Positions 9,501-17,467 of a stretch of 27,962 nt of DNA are shown in pieces. The notes under the pieces are model-generated. The model saw only the letters and a list, made by a program, of their open reading frames with translations, had not been told where the DNA came from and did not search any database. The stretch lies in contig JBFLXN010000010.1 in assembly GCA_040755715.1 (NCBI GenBank), forward strand, positions 1 through 27,962, written 5' to 3'. Origin of the DNA: JBFLXN01 sp040755715 [NCBI: Candidatus Edwardsbacteria bacterium]. Its GTDB lineage: Bacteria; Edwardsbacteria; AC1; JBFLXN01. A program made the translations under genes and the position numbers. Numbering within the stretch: position 1 is the first letter of the stretch; the number at the start of each line of letters is the position of its first letter.

Positions 9501-9611
9501 TGGGATGTATTGACACGGTATGATAAGAGACCAGCCAGTGGGATTTACCTCTATCACATTGATGCACCAGGTATAGGAACAAAGGTCGGCAAATTTGCCG
9601 TCATTCACTAA
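6552..9611 (+). CDS. Large exported protein with C-terminal sorting-like domain (paralog 1)
   Basis: 1019 residues. The start at 6552 follows AAGGAGGG (6537-6544), and residues 1-30 form a signal peptide. Residues about 45-390 are shared almost motif for motif with the protein at 10939 (NYGPFALPLGGNPAGYWP, VGYNPNSGAYEFGPISLDG, EIDPQTD). About 396-620 is a fibronectin-like stretch (PPKAPKLHARPGDNRIYLYW). About 625-909 contains a second region shared with the paralog (NARKWMYLCGTQLYFN). About 919-1019 is a divergent sorting domain (VVPNPYLV, IRIYTLAGDLVKKIEH, SGIYLYHIDA). I do not recognise an enzyme. It is probably a surface or secreted structural or binding protein delivered by the same route as its neighbours. 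The ribosome binding site of the next gene overlaps its stop codon, so the two are translated together. Confidence 0.8.
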   Translation: MLKKKDFYFSRVALLVLFVCASATAGWGLAKKTTGSRLISSRHLDVNNWDILTTNYGPFALPLGGNPAGYWPRGTGHNYIYGGGLWVAALGAGDVKKVAVGYNPNSGAYEFGPISLDGNEATGEGDPQARVYLSNDPADIAEWPVKDALGVPQILSRQDGFSMYNDLDPQYTFSGEKSVGVEVHQTSYAWNYADNSDIIFFVFEVKNVSGAPLRDVYLGVCLDCDIGNEAGTAANDMLTFDVDRNLAMQYQNINEGGWDKTGVVGFRFFESPVNNTGKTVRVIDADQPELSRDILPDSVLGMTAFKIFTIEIDPQTDIERYVMLQGYNYKTMVMDAYDKDIYGEGDKRFVQCMGPFNLPVDSIVRTCVGAICADDTTTLKKVSDVAQEIYNNKFQLAAPPKAPKLHARPGDNRIYLYWDRIAELTPDPYIQKIPDTLGWYFIYQDTLADTLLIKSIIRDWAEVKDAKTFYDTTITPDDTIVTLTPKALYSQYQMYEPYDFQGYRLYKAKTIADLAKADKRELLLTCDKMDGVTIVRDFNDVYYYHPGGADTLPGYDTLGTDNGLSYTYVDSNVTNGFAYYYGAVGYDYQPNVFLTRKCPVSLEGSPYENMVMVIPQAGAANYQKPTAIDAHTAGGATACSLKTEIFADSLVKDASYELRWVGGDLDTVDTLGTGNYAKRPEYYFSLYGPKRDSTLPDSVFLEKTKVVLTPVTEGGKDYWRGSPVNEVCFDGAKLNVRLGINISSFSADSVKVTKEVGGVSQDTLNYTLLSPSSRLSWAFRGSVYEIRWHVKGVVPNDTLTAEVWDITNNLQVPFESSKFTDMKTSSWAFGTTTTSTGRNYLTSSAVGPAGNARKWMYLCGTQLYFNKGGTIKPMTWSTRPDEGEIWTLYTSGVCGPFTGNVYTIKTTPPRWISQTTASMLDKIKVVPNPYLVRHDWDPSKDYSHIRFTHLPAKCTIRIYTLAGDLVKKIEHDSPINQNDGIATWDVLTRYDKRPASGIYLYHIDAPGIGTKVGKFAVIH

Positions 9612-9621
9612 GGAGGAAGAA

Positions 9622-10671
9622 ATGAAAAAGATTTTTCTAACACTTGTCCTGACTATTGGAATTAGTAATCTTCTTGGGGCAGTGGATTACTCAAATGTGG
9701 GGAAAGCGGGTGTAGTATTCCTGAAAGTGGGCATTGGCTCTCGGGCAATCGCAATGGGAGAAGCCTTTACTGCTGTAGCCAATGATGCCTCGGCACTCTA
9801 CTGGAATCCCGCTGGTCTGGTAAATCTTAAAACTCCAGAATTTATCTTTAACCATACTGAATGGATTGCCGGAATCTCCCACGACTACATCGGCTATGTG
9901 GCTCCTGCTGGATTGATTGGAACATTTGGAGTTAGCGCCACACTTCTTTCCACCGGTGAAATGGAAAGAACCCAAATTGATGACCCTACTACTCCATTAC
10001 GAGAGGACGAAGGAGAAGGACTAAGACCATTTACCTCCAGTAATTTTGCCCTCGGCGTGACTTACGCCTATAGATTTACCGACAAATTTTCTGTAGGTCT
10101 TACCAGTAAATATGTCCGGGAAAAAATTTCAGAAATGTCCTGCAGTGGAATAGGTTTTGATTTAGGAACTTACTACTGGACAGGATTCAAAACCCTCAGA
10201 ATCGGGATGGGAATCGCTAATTTTGGCGCTGACCTGAAGTTTCACGGTAAAGACCTGGAAAAGGTGATTACAGATACTAGTTGGCAAGGCAACTGGACCG
10301 GAAACTATTGGGAAATCCAAGCTACTCCTTTTCCAATGCCTCTGCGGTTTAAAATGGGAATTGCTTGTGACTTTCTGAATACTCCTCTTCATCGCCTTAC
10401 AGTAGCCACCGATATGGTCCATCCTAATGACGGCAAAGAGAAGGTAATGGTGGGAGCGGAATATACTTGGAAAAATTTCGTTTCTCTGCGTGCTGGCTAC
10501 AAATATGACCCTGACCTCTATGAGGACCGTTTCCGTATGAGCGAAAATATGAGTCTTGGAGGAGGTCTCAGTCATAAGTTTGGTAGAGTTGCGACTAATG
10601 TTGACTATGCCTACGTTGACCATGGCCGGTTGGCGAGCGTCCACCGCTTCTCCGTAGGATTGAAGTTCTAA
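9622..10671 (+). CDS. PorV/PorQ-family outer-membrane protein
   Basis: 349 residues. The ATG at 9622 is used because AAGGAGGA (9610-9617) lies just upstream, overlapping the previous stop. A signal peptide (MKKIFLTLVLTIGISNLLGA) is followed by the family hallmark GSRAIAMGEAFTAVANDASALYWNPAGL at about 37-64, then alternating strands of a FadL-like barrel that closes with HRFSVGLKF. PorV shuttles type IX cargo from the translocon to the attachment complex, and PorQ/PorV homologues outside Bacteroidetes are found with sorting-domain proteins. Its position between two large paralogous exoproteins fits a cargo-handling or anchoring role, which is inferred from context. It could also be a transport porin of the same superfamily. 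Confidence 0.85.
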   Translation: MKKIFLTLVLTIGISNLLGAVDYSNVGKAGVVFLKVGIGSRAIAMGEAFTAVANDASALYWNPAGLVNLKTPEFIFNHTEWIAGISHDYIGYVAPAGLIGTFGVSATLLSTGEMERTQIDDPTTPLREDEGEGLRPFTSSNFALGVTYAYRFTDKFSVGLTSKYVREKISEMSCSGIGFDLGTYYWTGFKTLRIGMGIANFGADLKFHGKDLEKVITDTSWQGNWTGNYWEIQATPFPMPLRFKMGIACDFLNTPLHRLTVATDMVHPNDGKEKVMVGAEYTWKNFVSLRAGYKYDPDLYEDRFRMSENMSLGGGLSHKFGRVATNVDYAYVDHGRLASVHRFSVGLKF

Positions 10672-10690
10672 AAAACACCTTTCTCCTGTA

Positions 10691-10724
10691 ATTCCCCCCT
10701 CCCCCCTTTTGTCAAAAGGGGGGG
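10691..10724. repeat. C/G-rich hairpin repeat (CCCCCCTTTT / AAAAGGGGGG)
   Basis: CCCCCCTTTT at 10701-10710 pairs perfectly with AAAAGGGGGG at 10714-10723 around a 3-base loop, preceded by a second C-run (10694-10699). The layout (C-run, then C-rich hairpin) resembles the repeats around the DUF559 gene at 17468-18027, although the arm sequence differs. Confidence 0.6.
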
Positions 10725-10756
10725 ATTTGGTAAAGTGAGAAATGGAGGCGAGCAAG

Positions 10757-10809
10757 AATATAAAATGGCTGTCTTTTGTATTAGAATAAGAAGACAGCCA
10801 TTTTATATT
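10757..10809. terminator. Strong bidirectional terminator-like hairpin
   Basis: A 19-bp perfect stem (10757-10775 with 10791-10809) around a 15-base loop. The arm contains AAAATGGCTGTCTT, so the right arm ends in CCATTTTATATT, giving T-rich tails in both directions. It separates the PorV-family gene from the second large exoprotein gene. Confidence 0.7.
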
Positions 10810-10844
10810 ACTAAAAGTTTGGCAAAAAGCAAGATGTTGTTTAG

Positions 10845-10898
10845 AACTCATCCCCTTCCCCTTCTCTTTAAAAGAGACGGGGAATAAGGGGTTGAGTT
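10845..10898. repeat. Imperfect long hairpin with CCCCTT units
   Basis: AACTCA (10845-10850) pairs with TGAGTT (10893-10898). Inside, CCCCTT pairs with AAGGGG, CCCC with GGGG, and TCTCTTT with AAAGAGA. Read on the minus strand the order is CCCCTTA-type run, CCCC, CTCTTT...AAAGAG, GGGG, the same logic as the 17468-18027 repeats. Confidence 0.55.
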
Positions 10899-10938
10899 AA
10901 AAGGGATTTTCGCTCAAGTTCATATAATGGAGGGTAAC

Positions 10939-13896
10939 ATGAGAATCACCAAACTACTTTTTGTTCTATGTTCAATGTGCCTCTTCTTTGGCCCTGCCAG
11001 CACCGTTTATTCAGCCAGTAAGAGAATTCCTCAAGGAATAAGAGTCCTTTCTAACAAATGGATTAACGGCAATCGCTGCAAATGGATTAACGGCAATCGC
11101 TGGGAAATCCTCACCTCAAACTACGGACCTTGTGCCCTACCTTTAGGAGGAAATCCAGCTGGATATTGGCCAAAGGGTTCAGGACATAACTATATTTATG
11201 GAGCCGGGCTTTGGGTTGGAGCAACAGACCCTGGTCTTGCTAAAAGAGTTGCAGTTGGATACAACCCCAATAGTGGAGCATACGAGTTTGGTCCAATTAG
11301 CCTTGATGGAAACGAAGCCACTGGCGAGACCGACCCAAAGGCAAGGGTCTATCTCTCTACCGACCCCACTGACCTGGCTGAATGGCCCATTAAAAATGCG
11401 GGAGGTGGAGACAGTATTGTCTCTCAACAGGATGGCTTTGCAATGTACAATGACCTTGATACCCAGTATACTTTTTCAGGCGACAAGGTAGCAGGAGTGG
11501 AGGTTCGCCAGACATCTTATGTCTGGACTTTCTATGATATGCAGGACATCGTCCTCTTCCAATTTGATGTGAAGAATGTGAGACCGGATTCGGCTATGCT
11601 GGATAGTGTTTATCTCGGAATCTGTGCTGACAATGACATTGGAAATGAGGCTGGCTCTGCCGCAAATGACTTAGTTGGATTTGATGTTTCACGAAACCTG
11701 GGGATGCAATGGCAGAATACACCAGAATCTGGTTGGGACACTACTGGGGTAGTCGGAATGCGGTTCTTTCAAAGTCCAATTAACAACACCGGAGATACTG
11801 TGAGAATAATAGATGATGTATATTCTCGCAAAATTCCTCCTGATAGCGCCTTGGGAATGACAGGCTTCAAGATTTTCACCATTGAAATTGACCCTCAGAC
11901 TGATGCCGAACGCTATCGTATGATGCAGGGGTTTAACTATCTAACGATGGTGATGGATGCCTATGATGTAGATACCTACGGTCCAGGAGACAAACGATTC
12001 ATTCAGTGCACCGGTCCATTCAAGTTGGCACACGATAGCACCGCCCGGGTCGTGGTGGGTTATATCGCCGCCAAAGATACCGTAGAATTGAAACAAAAGT
12101 CAGATGTAGCTCAGACTATTTATGACAATATCTACAATCCCCAAGTCAGTGTGAGTCTCCAAGCACCTAATGGTGGACAAATCTGGAGTGGAACTCAGAA
12201 CATCACCTGGACATCAAGCGGAAGTGTAGCTCCTTCCTGTTCCGCAGACATTTACTACTCAAGAGACGGAGGTTCTACTTGGAATCTGATGATTGCCAAC
12301 CTGCCAAATTCTGGAAGTTATGCCTGGAATACTACTACTCTTCCTGATGGTGTGCGCTATAAGATTGAAATTTATCTTCACAATGGACAGATTGCGGCCT
12401 GGGATGGTTCTGATTCAGTCTTTACTGTAAACAATCCTGGTAATGCTGTGCCTGAGGTGATGTTATACTCACCAAATGGTGGAGAAGTCTGGAGTGGAAG
12501 TCAGGATATTGTCTGGAAATTCGGAGATGCAGATGGAGATTTGCTTACCATAAGTCTAGATTATACGAGAGATGGCGGCTTGAGCTGGAATCCTATTACA
12601 AGTTTGCCCGGCAGTTCTCAATATTGGAAACAAGCAACACAATCCTGGGATACAACAAAAGAACCAAATGATAATAAATATCGGCTCAGAGTCAGTGTAT
12701 CCGATGCTTCATTGACTGCTTCCGATACATCCAATGCCAATTTCACTATATCCAATCCTCACGACCCTGCGGGCACTGTCAATCATCCTTCTGGAAGTGC
12801 AAATACGATTACAGTCAACCCCTACATACTTTATCCAGCACAGGTAACAGGGCATTTATATGAACTCAGATTCAAAGAAATTACAAAGAATACTACTGCG
12901 GGAAACAACTATACTTCTTTTTACACCTACGACCTTTGGGATGTAAATCTATCCACTATAGTTATGCCCGACAGAAAAATTTCTGTTTCTCAAACAGGCA
13001 CTGAAGTCTGGGATGTTCCTGACCCTGTAGATGGAGTGGTGGTGGAGACAAAGACAAAAGTAGATAGGACTACCTTCTCTGCAGATTCGTTTAAGATTAC
13101 ACAAGATGTCAATATTCAGAATCCTCCTTCAGCGGACACACTTGTTGTCAACACTTCTATTGACCAATATTGGCCCTGGCGGAGTGCGGATTATGAAATA
13201 AGATGGCATGTGATAGAAGGACCTGCTGATACACTTGATACACTATGGGCAGAAGTCTGGGACATATCCAACAATGTTTTAGTGCCATTTGATAGCCTCA
13301 CTTATAGTGGGCTAAAAAAGAGTTCCTGGGCCTTCGGTACCACGGCGACCATTAAAGGGAGAAATTACATCACTTCTTCTACTGTTGGAGCTGCCGGCAA
13401 CGCCCGGAAGTGGATGTACTTATGCGGAACCATTCTCTATTTTAACAGAGGGGCCACTATTCGTCGTCCTATGACCTGGGCGACAAAGCCTGAAGAAGGT
13501 GAAATTTGGACTGCCTATACCTCTGGAGATAGGCCGCCACACGATGGCGATGTTTATAGTTTCCAAACGACGGTGGGAGTGGAGGAACAACAGAATGCGG
13601 AATGCGGAATGCGGAATGCGGAATGTAGATTGATGCAGAATTATCCGAATCCGTTCACTTCACAAACCGCTATCCGCTATTCGCTGTCCGCTATTAGCCA
13701 CACTACTTTGAAAATCTACAACATTGCCGGGCAACTAGTGAGGAGTTTAGTTAACGAGCCTAAGAGTCCAGGAGTCTATAGTGTGAGGTGGAATGGAAGA
13801 GATGAGAGTGGAAAGCAAATGGCAAGTGGTGTATATTTCTATCGGCTCACTGCAGGGGATTTTAACGCCGTAAAGAAGATGATTATAATAAGATAG
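10939..13896 (+). CDS. Large exported protein with C-terminal sorting domain (paralog 2)
   Basis: 985 residues. The start at 10939 is preferred over the ATG at 10927 because GGAGGG lies between them. A signal peptide ends near residue 30. A perfect 24-bp tandem duplication repeats an octapeptide (KWINGNR plus C or W) around residue 40. About 45-395 matches paralog 1. About 400-500 and 504-604 are two homologous Ig-like repeats of the Kre9/KNH-type pattern (GGQIWSGTQNITW and GGEVWSGSQDIVW, each with RDGG-x-x-W). About 610-880 is shared again with paralog 1. About 898-985 is a canonical sorting domain (MQNYPNPF, LKIYNIAGQLVRSLV, SGVYFYRL, KKMIIIR), preceded by a 7-bp microsatellite in the coding sequence. 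The function is unrecognised; it is probably surface exposed. Confidence 0.82.
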   Translation: MRITKLLFVLCSMCLFFGPASTVYSASKRIPQGIRVLSNKWINGNRCKWINGNRWEILTSNYGPCALPLGGNPAGYWPKGSGHNYIYGAGLWVGATDPGLAKRVAVGYNPNSGAYEFGPISLDGNEATGETDPKARVYLSTDPTDLAEWPIKNAGGGDSIVSQQDGFAMYNDLDTQYTFSGDKVAGVEVRQTSYVWTFYDMQDIVLFQFDVKNVRPDSAMLDSVYLGICADNDIGNEAGSAANDLVGFDVSRNLGMQWQNTPESGWDTTGVVGMRFFQSPINNTGDTVRIIDDVYSRKIPPDSALGMTGFKIFTIEIDPQTDAERYRMMQGFNYLTMVMDAYDVDTYGPGDKRFIQCTGPFKLAHDSTARVVVGYIAAKDTVELKQKSDVAQTIYDNIYNPQVSVSLQAPNGGQIWSGTQNITWTSSGSVAPSCSADIYYSRDGGSTWNLMIANLPNSGSYAWNTTTLPDGVRYKIEIYLHNGQIAAWDGSDSVFTVNNPGNAVPEVMLYSPNGGEVWSGSQDIVWKFGDADGDLLTISLDYTRDGGLSWNPITSLPGSSQYWKQATQSWDTTKEPNDNKYRLRVSVSDASLTASDTSNANFTISNPHDPAGTVNHPSGSANTITVNPYILYPAQVTGHLYELRFKEITKNTTAGNNYTSFYTYDLWDVNLSTIVMPDRKISVSQTGTEVWDVPDPVDGVVVETKTKVDRTTFSADSFKITQDVNIQNPPSADTLVVNTSIDQYWPWRSADYEIRWHVIEGPADTLDTLWAEVWDISNNVLVPFDSLTYSGLKKSSWAFGTTATIKGRNYITSSTVGAAGNARKWMYLCGTILYFNRGATIRRPMTWATKPEEGEIWTAYTSGDRPPHDGDVYSFQTTVGVEEQQNAECGMRNAECRLMQNYPNPFTSQTAIRYSLSAISHTTLKIYNIAGQLVRSLVNEPKSPGVYSVRWNGRDESGKQMASGVYFYRLTAGDFNAVKKMIIIR
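11055..11102 (+). repeat. Perfect 24-bp tandem duplication inside the CDS
   Basis: The 24 bases at 11055-11078 are repeated exactly at 11079-11102, in frame, adding eight residues just before the conserved NYGP region. Paralog 1 has no such duplication, so it is likely recent. Confidence 0.9.
13594..13628 (+). repeat. 7-bp microsatellite (AATGCGG x4 plus one degenerate unit) in the CDS
   Basis: Four exact AATGCGG units (13594-13621) and a decayed fifth (AATGTAG) encode the linker NAECGMRNAECR directly before the sorting domain. Seven is not a multiple of three, so gain or loss of one unit would shift the frame of the last 90 or so residues. Confidence 0.9.
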
Positions 13897-13962
13897 CCTA
13901 AGAGCCTAAAAGGTCAAGAGGCGAAAAGAGAAAAAGATAAAAAACGAAGAGGAGAAGAGTAA

Positions 13963-13978
13963 GTCGGATAAATCCGAC
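13963..13978. repeat. Short palindrome GTCGGAT / ATCCGAC
   Basis: A 7-bp perfect stem with a 2-base loop, in a purine-rich gap of no other content (13897-13962). Its centre, GGATAAATCC, resembles the centres of other palindromes in this window. Confidence 0.6.
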
Positions 13979-14012
13979 CGCTACAGTAGTGGTGCGATTC
14001 ATAAAGAAGAAG

Positions 14013-14051
14013 AGGGCATTCCAGATTTATAAAAAGGAACGCCCTTTTTTT
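14013..14051 (+). terminator. Intrinsic terminator
   Basis: AGGGCATTCC (14013-14022) pairs with GGAACGCCCT (14036-14045) with a single A-C mismatch, followed at once by seven T residues. It closes the surface-protein block. Confidence 0.8.
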
Positions 14052-14052
14052 C

Positions 14053-14082
14053 TTGCTTTTATTTCTCCATTTTTGCTATACT
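14053..14082 (+). promoter_or_regulatory. Candidate sigma-70-type promoter for the DUF4175 gene
   Basis: TTGCTT (14053-14058) and TATACT (14077-14082) are 18 bases apart, directly after the terminator and 31 bases before the ATG at 14114. No clear Shine-Dalgarno lies in the short leader. Confidence 0.45.
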
Positions 14083-14113
14083 AAAATTGGCCACAAAATA
14101 AAGCGATGATATT

Positions 14114-17100
14114 ATGAACCAAAATTTCCTCACTTCTGATAATGCCTATCAAATACTAAGAGATAAACTACGCCGCCTGCGTCGGCAGGAATTTATTAGT
14201 TACAGCCTCAATCGCAGTCTGCTATTCTTGTCATTACTTTTGATTGCTTTCTTTCTTCTTCTTTTGATTAATGCCTTGCTTTCTCCCCCCCCCTTCTGGC
14301 GCACAGTTTTTCTTTTTGTTTCAGTCAGTCTCGTATTTTTCTATCTTCTATTTATTATCTTCTCCTATAAAATCCCTTCTGATGAAAAATTAGCTATAAA
14401 AATAGAAAAACATTTCCCCTTCCTGAAAGAAGCTCTAATTACAGTAATACAATTGTGGCCAAAGAGAGAAAGCAAAGAGACGGGTTTGAAACCTGTCCCT
14501 ACTTATTCCGCAGAAATCCTGTCTGCCTTGCTCTTACAGACCTACCACACTACCACTGCCCTTGATTTCTCAAAGGTAATCAGTCGCCAAAAATTATTTC
14601 TCCACACCCGCCTTCTTTCTGGAATAGTTATCCTTCTTTTGGCATTTGCCGCACTGAGCCCCAAACATTTTTATACTTCACTTTCACATTATATCACACC
14701 TTCTTCAAGAACTCTTGAGCAAATTACTGTTCTTAAGGTTAGCCCTCAAGATAAGAAAATTCTTAAGGGCGACAATATTGTTTTAACACTGACTATTTTA
14801 GGAAAGCTGGTCAAACCGGAAAAGGTCTTTCTCCATCTCAAATCAAAAGGAAGGGAATGGCAAAGAGAAAAGATGCAGTCCATTTCAGAAAAAAAATTTT
14901 CCTTTAAATACGAAAATGTCCAGGCAGATTTTACCTATTACCTTGCCGCAGATAAAACAAAGACAAAAAAATATCAAATCAAGGTGATAGAGCGCCCGGA
15001 AATCACCAGACTAAGACTCATCCTTCACTATCCTCACTATACTAAACTTCCAGAAATGCCACTGCCAGAAAATCAGGGTGATATTACTGCTCTAATTGGA
15101 ACAAAAATTTCTCTGGCGGCTGAATCAAATGTCCCAATAGCTAAGGCTAAGATTCTTTTTAGCGATTCTACGGAAGGCAAAGTTTATCAGCAGAATGAAA
15201 GGTCGTTCACGGCCAATTTTGTTATTAGAAAAAATCTCAACTATTCCTGTGAGATTGAAGACCGCTTATCGCATAAAAATACTTCTCCTGAATATCAAAT
15301 CATTGCTATTCCTGATGAATTTCCGACTGTCCGCATTCTTGAACCTGAAAAGGATACTAAGATTAGCCCTCAGATGTTACAACCGCTGAAAATCCTCGCA
15401 GTGGATGACTTTGGTATTTCAAAAATAAATCTAAAATATAAAAAGTCGGGTGAGGAAAAAGAACATGTGATAGAAATTACTAAATTTAGCGAACCTCCTT
15501 CAGAGTCTACTTGTGATTACCTTTGGGACCTTGCCTCACTTAATCTAGTTCCGGGAGATGTGTTGAGTTATTATCTAGAGGCTTTTGATAATGATACTTT
15601 TTTAGGACCCAAAAAAGCCACCAGCGAAGTTTATACCTTACATCTTCCCTCAATAGAACAAATTTATGAAGAAGTGAAAAGGGAGCAGGAAGAAAAAATT
15701 TCAGATTTAATCAGGGTATCACCCGAACAGAAGAAACTCAAGGAAGAATTGGACCGTCTTGCCCAAGAAATCAAAAAAAGTAAGGAAATCAATTGGGAAA
15801 ACAGACAGGCTATTGAAGAAGCGTTGAAGAAACAAGAGGAGTTAAGTAAAAAAGTAGAACAGATTTCCCGCTCTATTGAAGAGATGCGACAGAGGTTAGA
15901 TAAGAGCGCTTTGTTTGATGAGGAGACTCTGCAGAAATTGCAAGAGATGCAAAAACTCTTAGAAGAAGTAGCCACCGAAGAAATAAAAAAGGCATTAGAA
16001 CAATTGCGCCAGGCAATGCAAAAACTTGACCCAAAAATGATTCAAGAGGCGATGAAGAATTTGAGCCTTTCTCAGCAGGAATTGAAAGAGCGTTTGGACA
16101 GAACTATTGAGATGCTGAGAAACTTTCAGCGAGAACAGAAGATGAAGAGTCTGGTAGAGAAGGCCAAGGAATTAGTAGAAAAGCAAGAGGAAATTAGAAA
16201 AAAGACAGAGAAGGCTAATGAATCAGAAATGAAAGAATTAGCCCAAAAGGAAGAAACACTCCAGAAGAAATTACAGGAAATGCAAAAAGAAATGGAAGAA
16301 CTAGCTAAAGAAATGAAAGAAAATGAGCCAACGGTATCTGATTCACTCTCTTCACTTTGGCAAAAAATGCAAAGAGAAAATATTCAGGAAAATTTGACTC
16401 AAGCGATGAAAAGTCTTGAAGCCTGTGATAAATCAAACGCTTTGACTTGCGAAAAACAAGCTTTGGAAGGTCTAAAAAAACTTTCCTCTGGCTTACAGTC
16501 TGCCCAAAGTTCAATGATTGCCTCTCAGAAAAAGGCTATTTCCGAGGCGATGCAAAGGGCAATGAAAGACCTTTTGTATCTTTCACAAAGACAAGAAGAA
16601 TTAAATCAAAGAATGAAAGAAGAAAAATCAAATCCTTCAGAATTAGCCACAGAACAGGAGACTTTAAGAAAGGAAACTGAGCAGGTGGCTAATGACCTCT
16701 ATCGCCTTTCCCAGAAGACATTTTTTATTACTCCCGAAATTGGGCGTTCCTTGGGACAGAGCTTAGCAAAAATGAAAGAATCTGCCGAGAATCTGGAAAA
16801 GGGCAGCGGAAGCCAAGCAAAGCAGAGTGGTGAAGGAGCAATGCAATCACTGAATGCTACAGTAATCAATTTAATGAAGGCTCAGAGTGAATTGGCTCAA
16901 GCTAGTTCAGCTAGTGGATTACAAGAAATGATGCAAAAATTAGCGAGTTTAGCGGCTCAGCAGCAGGGACTGAATCAACAAACGCAAGGATTATTCCCTC
17001 TGCCGGCGGAAGGGGGAGACTTAACTCCACAGCAACGGGCGGCGATGGCTCGCTTAGCCGCAGAGCAAGAAATATTACAGAAAGAACTGGAAGGAATCCA

Positions 17101-17464
17101 AAAGGGTTTAGGAAAAAGAGGAGATGTCTTGGGGAGATTGGACCAGATTGGTGAAGAAATGAAAAAAGTAATTGAAGATTTAAAGAAACAAAATGTGAAT
17201 CGCCAGACGATTGAAAGGCAGGAGAGAATTCTCTCAAGATTGTTAGACGCCTCCAGGTCCTTTCGGGAAAGAGACTATCGGGAGAGAAGAAAATCTGAAC
17301 CTGGCAAAGAAATAGGAACCCGTCCCAGACCGTTGGCCTTGCCCGCTGATTTAGGCGAAAGAAAAAAGCAATTGAGAGAGGACCTCTTGAAAGCCCTGAA
17401 AGAAGGCTATCCCCCAGAGTATGAAGAATTAATCAGGGAATATTTTAAGGCATTATGTGAGTAA
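14114..17464 (+). CDS. DUF4175-family membrane-anchored coiled-coil protein
   Basis: 1116 residues. Hydrophobic segments at about 30-52, 58-82 and 166-182 anchor the N-terminus. About 190-500 is a beta-rich periplasmic-type region with repeated Ig-like strands (KVSPQDKKILKGDNIVLTL, RILEPEKDTKISP, YYLEAFDNDTFLGPKKA). About 515-930 is a very long Glu/Lys/Gln coiled coil. The C-terminus carries the family ending PPEYEELIREYFKAL. The layout and length match DUF4175 proteins of Bacteroidetes, Chlorobi and FCB candidate phyla, whose function is not established; they often sit near MoxR/DUF58 gene sets, absent here. Residues 122-130 (ETGLKPVPT) are encoded by a palindrome and look like an in-frame insertion. 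The start has no good ribosome site. Confidence 0.85.
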   Translation: MNQNFLTSDNAYQILRDKLRRLRRQEFISYSLNRSLLFLSLLLIAFFLLLLINALLSPPPFWRTVFLFVSVSLVFFYLLFIIFSYKIPSDEKLAIKIEKHFPFLKEALITVIQLWPKRESKETGLKPVPTYSAEILSALLLQTYHTTTALDFSKVISRQKLFLHTRLLSGIVILLLAFAALSPKHFYTSLSHYITPSSRTLEQITVLKVSPQDKKILKGDNIVLTLTILGKLVKPEKVFLHLKSKGREWQREKMQSISEKKFSFKYENVQADFTYYLAADKTKTKKYQIKVIERPEITRLRLILHYPHYTKLPEMPLPENQGDITALIGTKISLAAESNVPIAKAKILFSDSTEGKVYQQNERSFTANFVIRKNLNYSCEIEDRLSHKNTSPEYQIIAIPDEFPTVRILEPEKDTKISPQMLQPLKILAVDDFGISKINLKYKKSGEEKEHVIEITKFSEPPSESTCDYLWDLASLNLVPGDVLSYYLEAFDNDTFLGPKKATSEVYTLHLPSIEQIYEEVKREQEEKISDLIRVSPEQKKLKEELDRLAQEIKKSKEINWENRQAIEEALKKQEELSKKVEQISRSIEEMRQRLDKSALFDEETLQKLQEMQKLLEEVATEEIKKALEQLRQAMQKLDPKMIQEAMKNLSLSQQELKERLDRTIEMLRNFQREQKMKSLVEKAKELVEKQEEIRKKTEKANESEMKELAQKEETLQKKLQEMQKEMEELAKEMKENEPTVSDSLSSLWQKMQRENIQENLTQAMKSLEACDKSNALTCEKQALEGLKKLSSGLQSAQSSMIASQKKAISEAMQRAMKDLLYLSQRQEELNQRMKEEKSNPSELATEQETLRKETEQVANDLYRLSQKTFFITPEIGRSLGQSLAKMKESAENLEKGSGSQAKQSGEGAMQSLNATVINLMKAQSELAQASSASGLQEMMQKLASLAAQQQGLNQQTQGLFPLPAEGGDLTPQQRAAMARLAAEQEILQKELEGIQKGLGKRGDVLGRLDQIGEEMKKVIEDLKKQNVNRQTIERQERILSRLLDASRSFRERDYRERRKSEPGKEIGTRPRPLALPADLGERKKQLREDLLKALKEGYPPEYEELIREYFKALCE
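14477..14499. repeat. Palindromic element in frame inside the DUF4175 gene
   Basis: Two 11-base arms around G14488 pair with one G-T wobble and one mismatch (GACGGGTTT opposite AAACCTGTC). The codons run in phase and encode ETGLKPVP, a Gly/Pro-containing loop peptide in a region that is otherwise helical and charged. Confidence 0.7.
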
Positions 17465-17467
17465 AAT

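Noticed and set aside
10162-10851. Long minus-strand reading frame opposite the PorV-family gene
   Set aside because: It is antisense to a well-supported gene, has no recognisable domain and crosses a terminator hairpin and a C-rich repeat.
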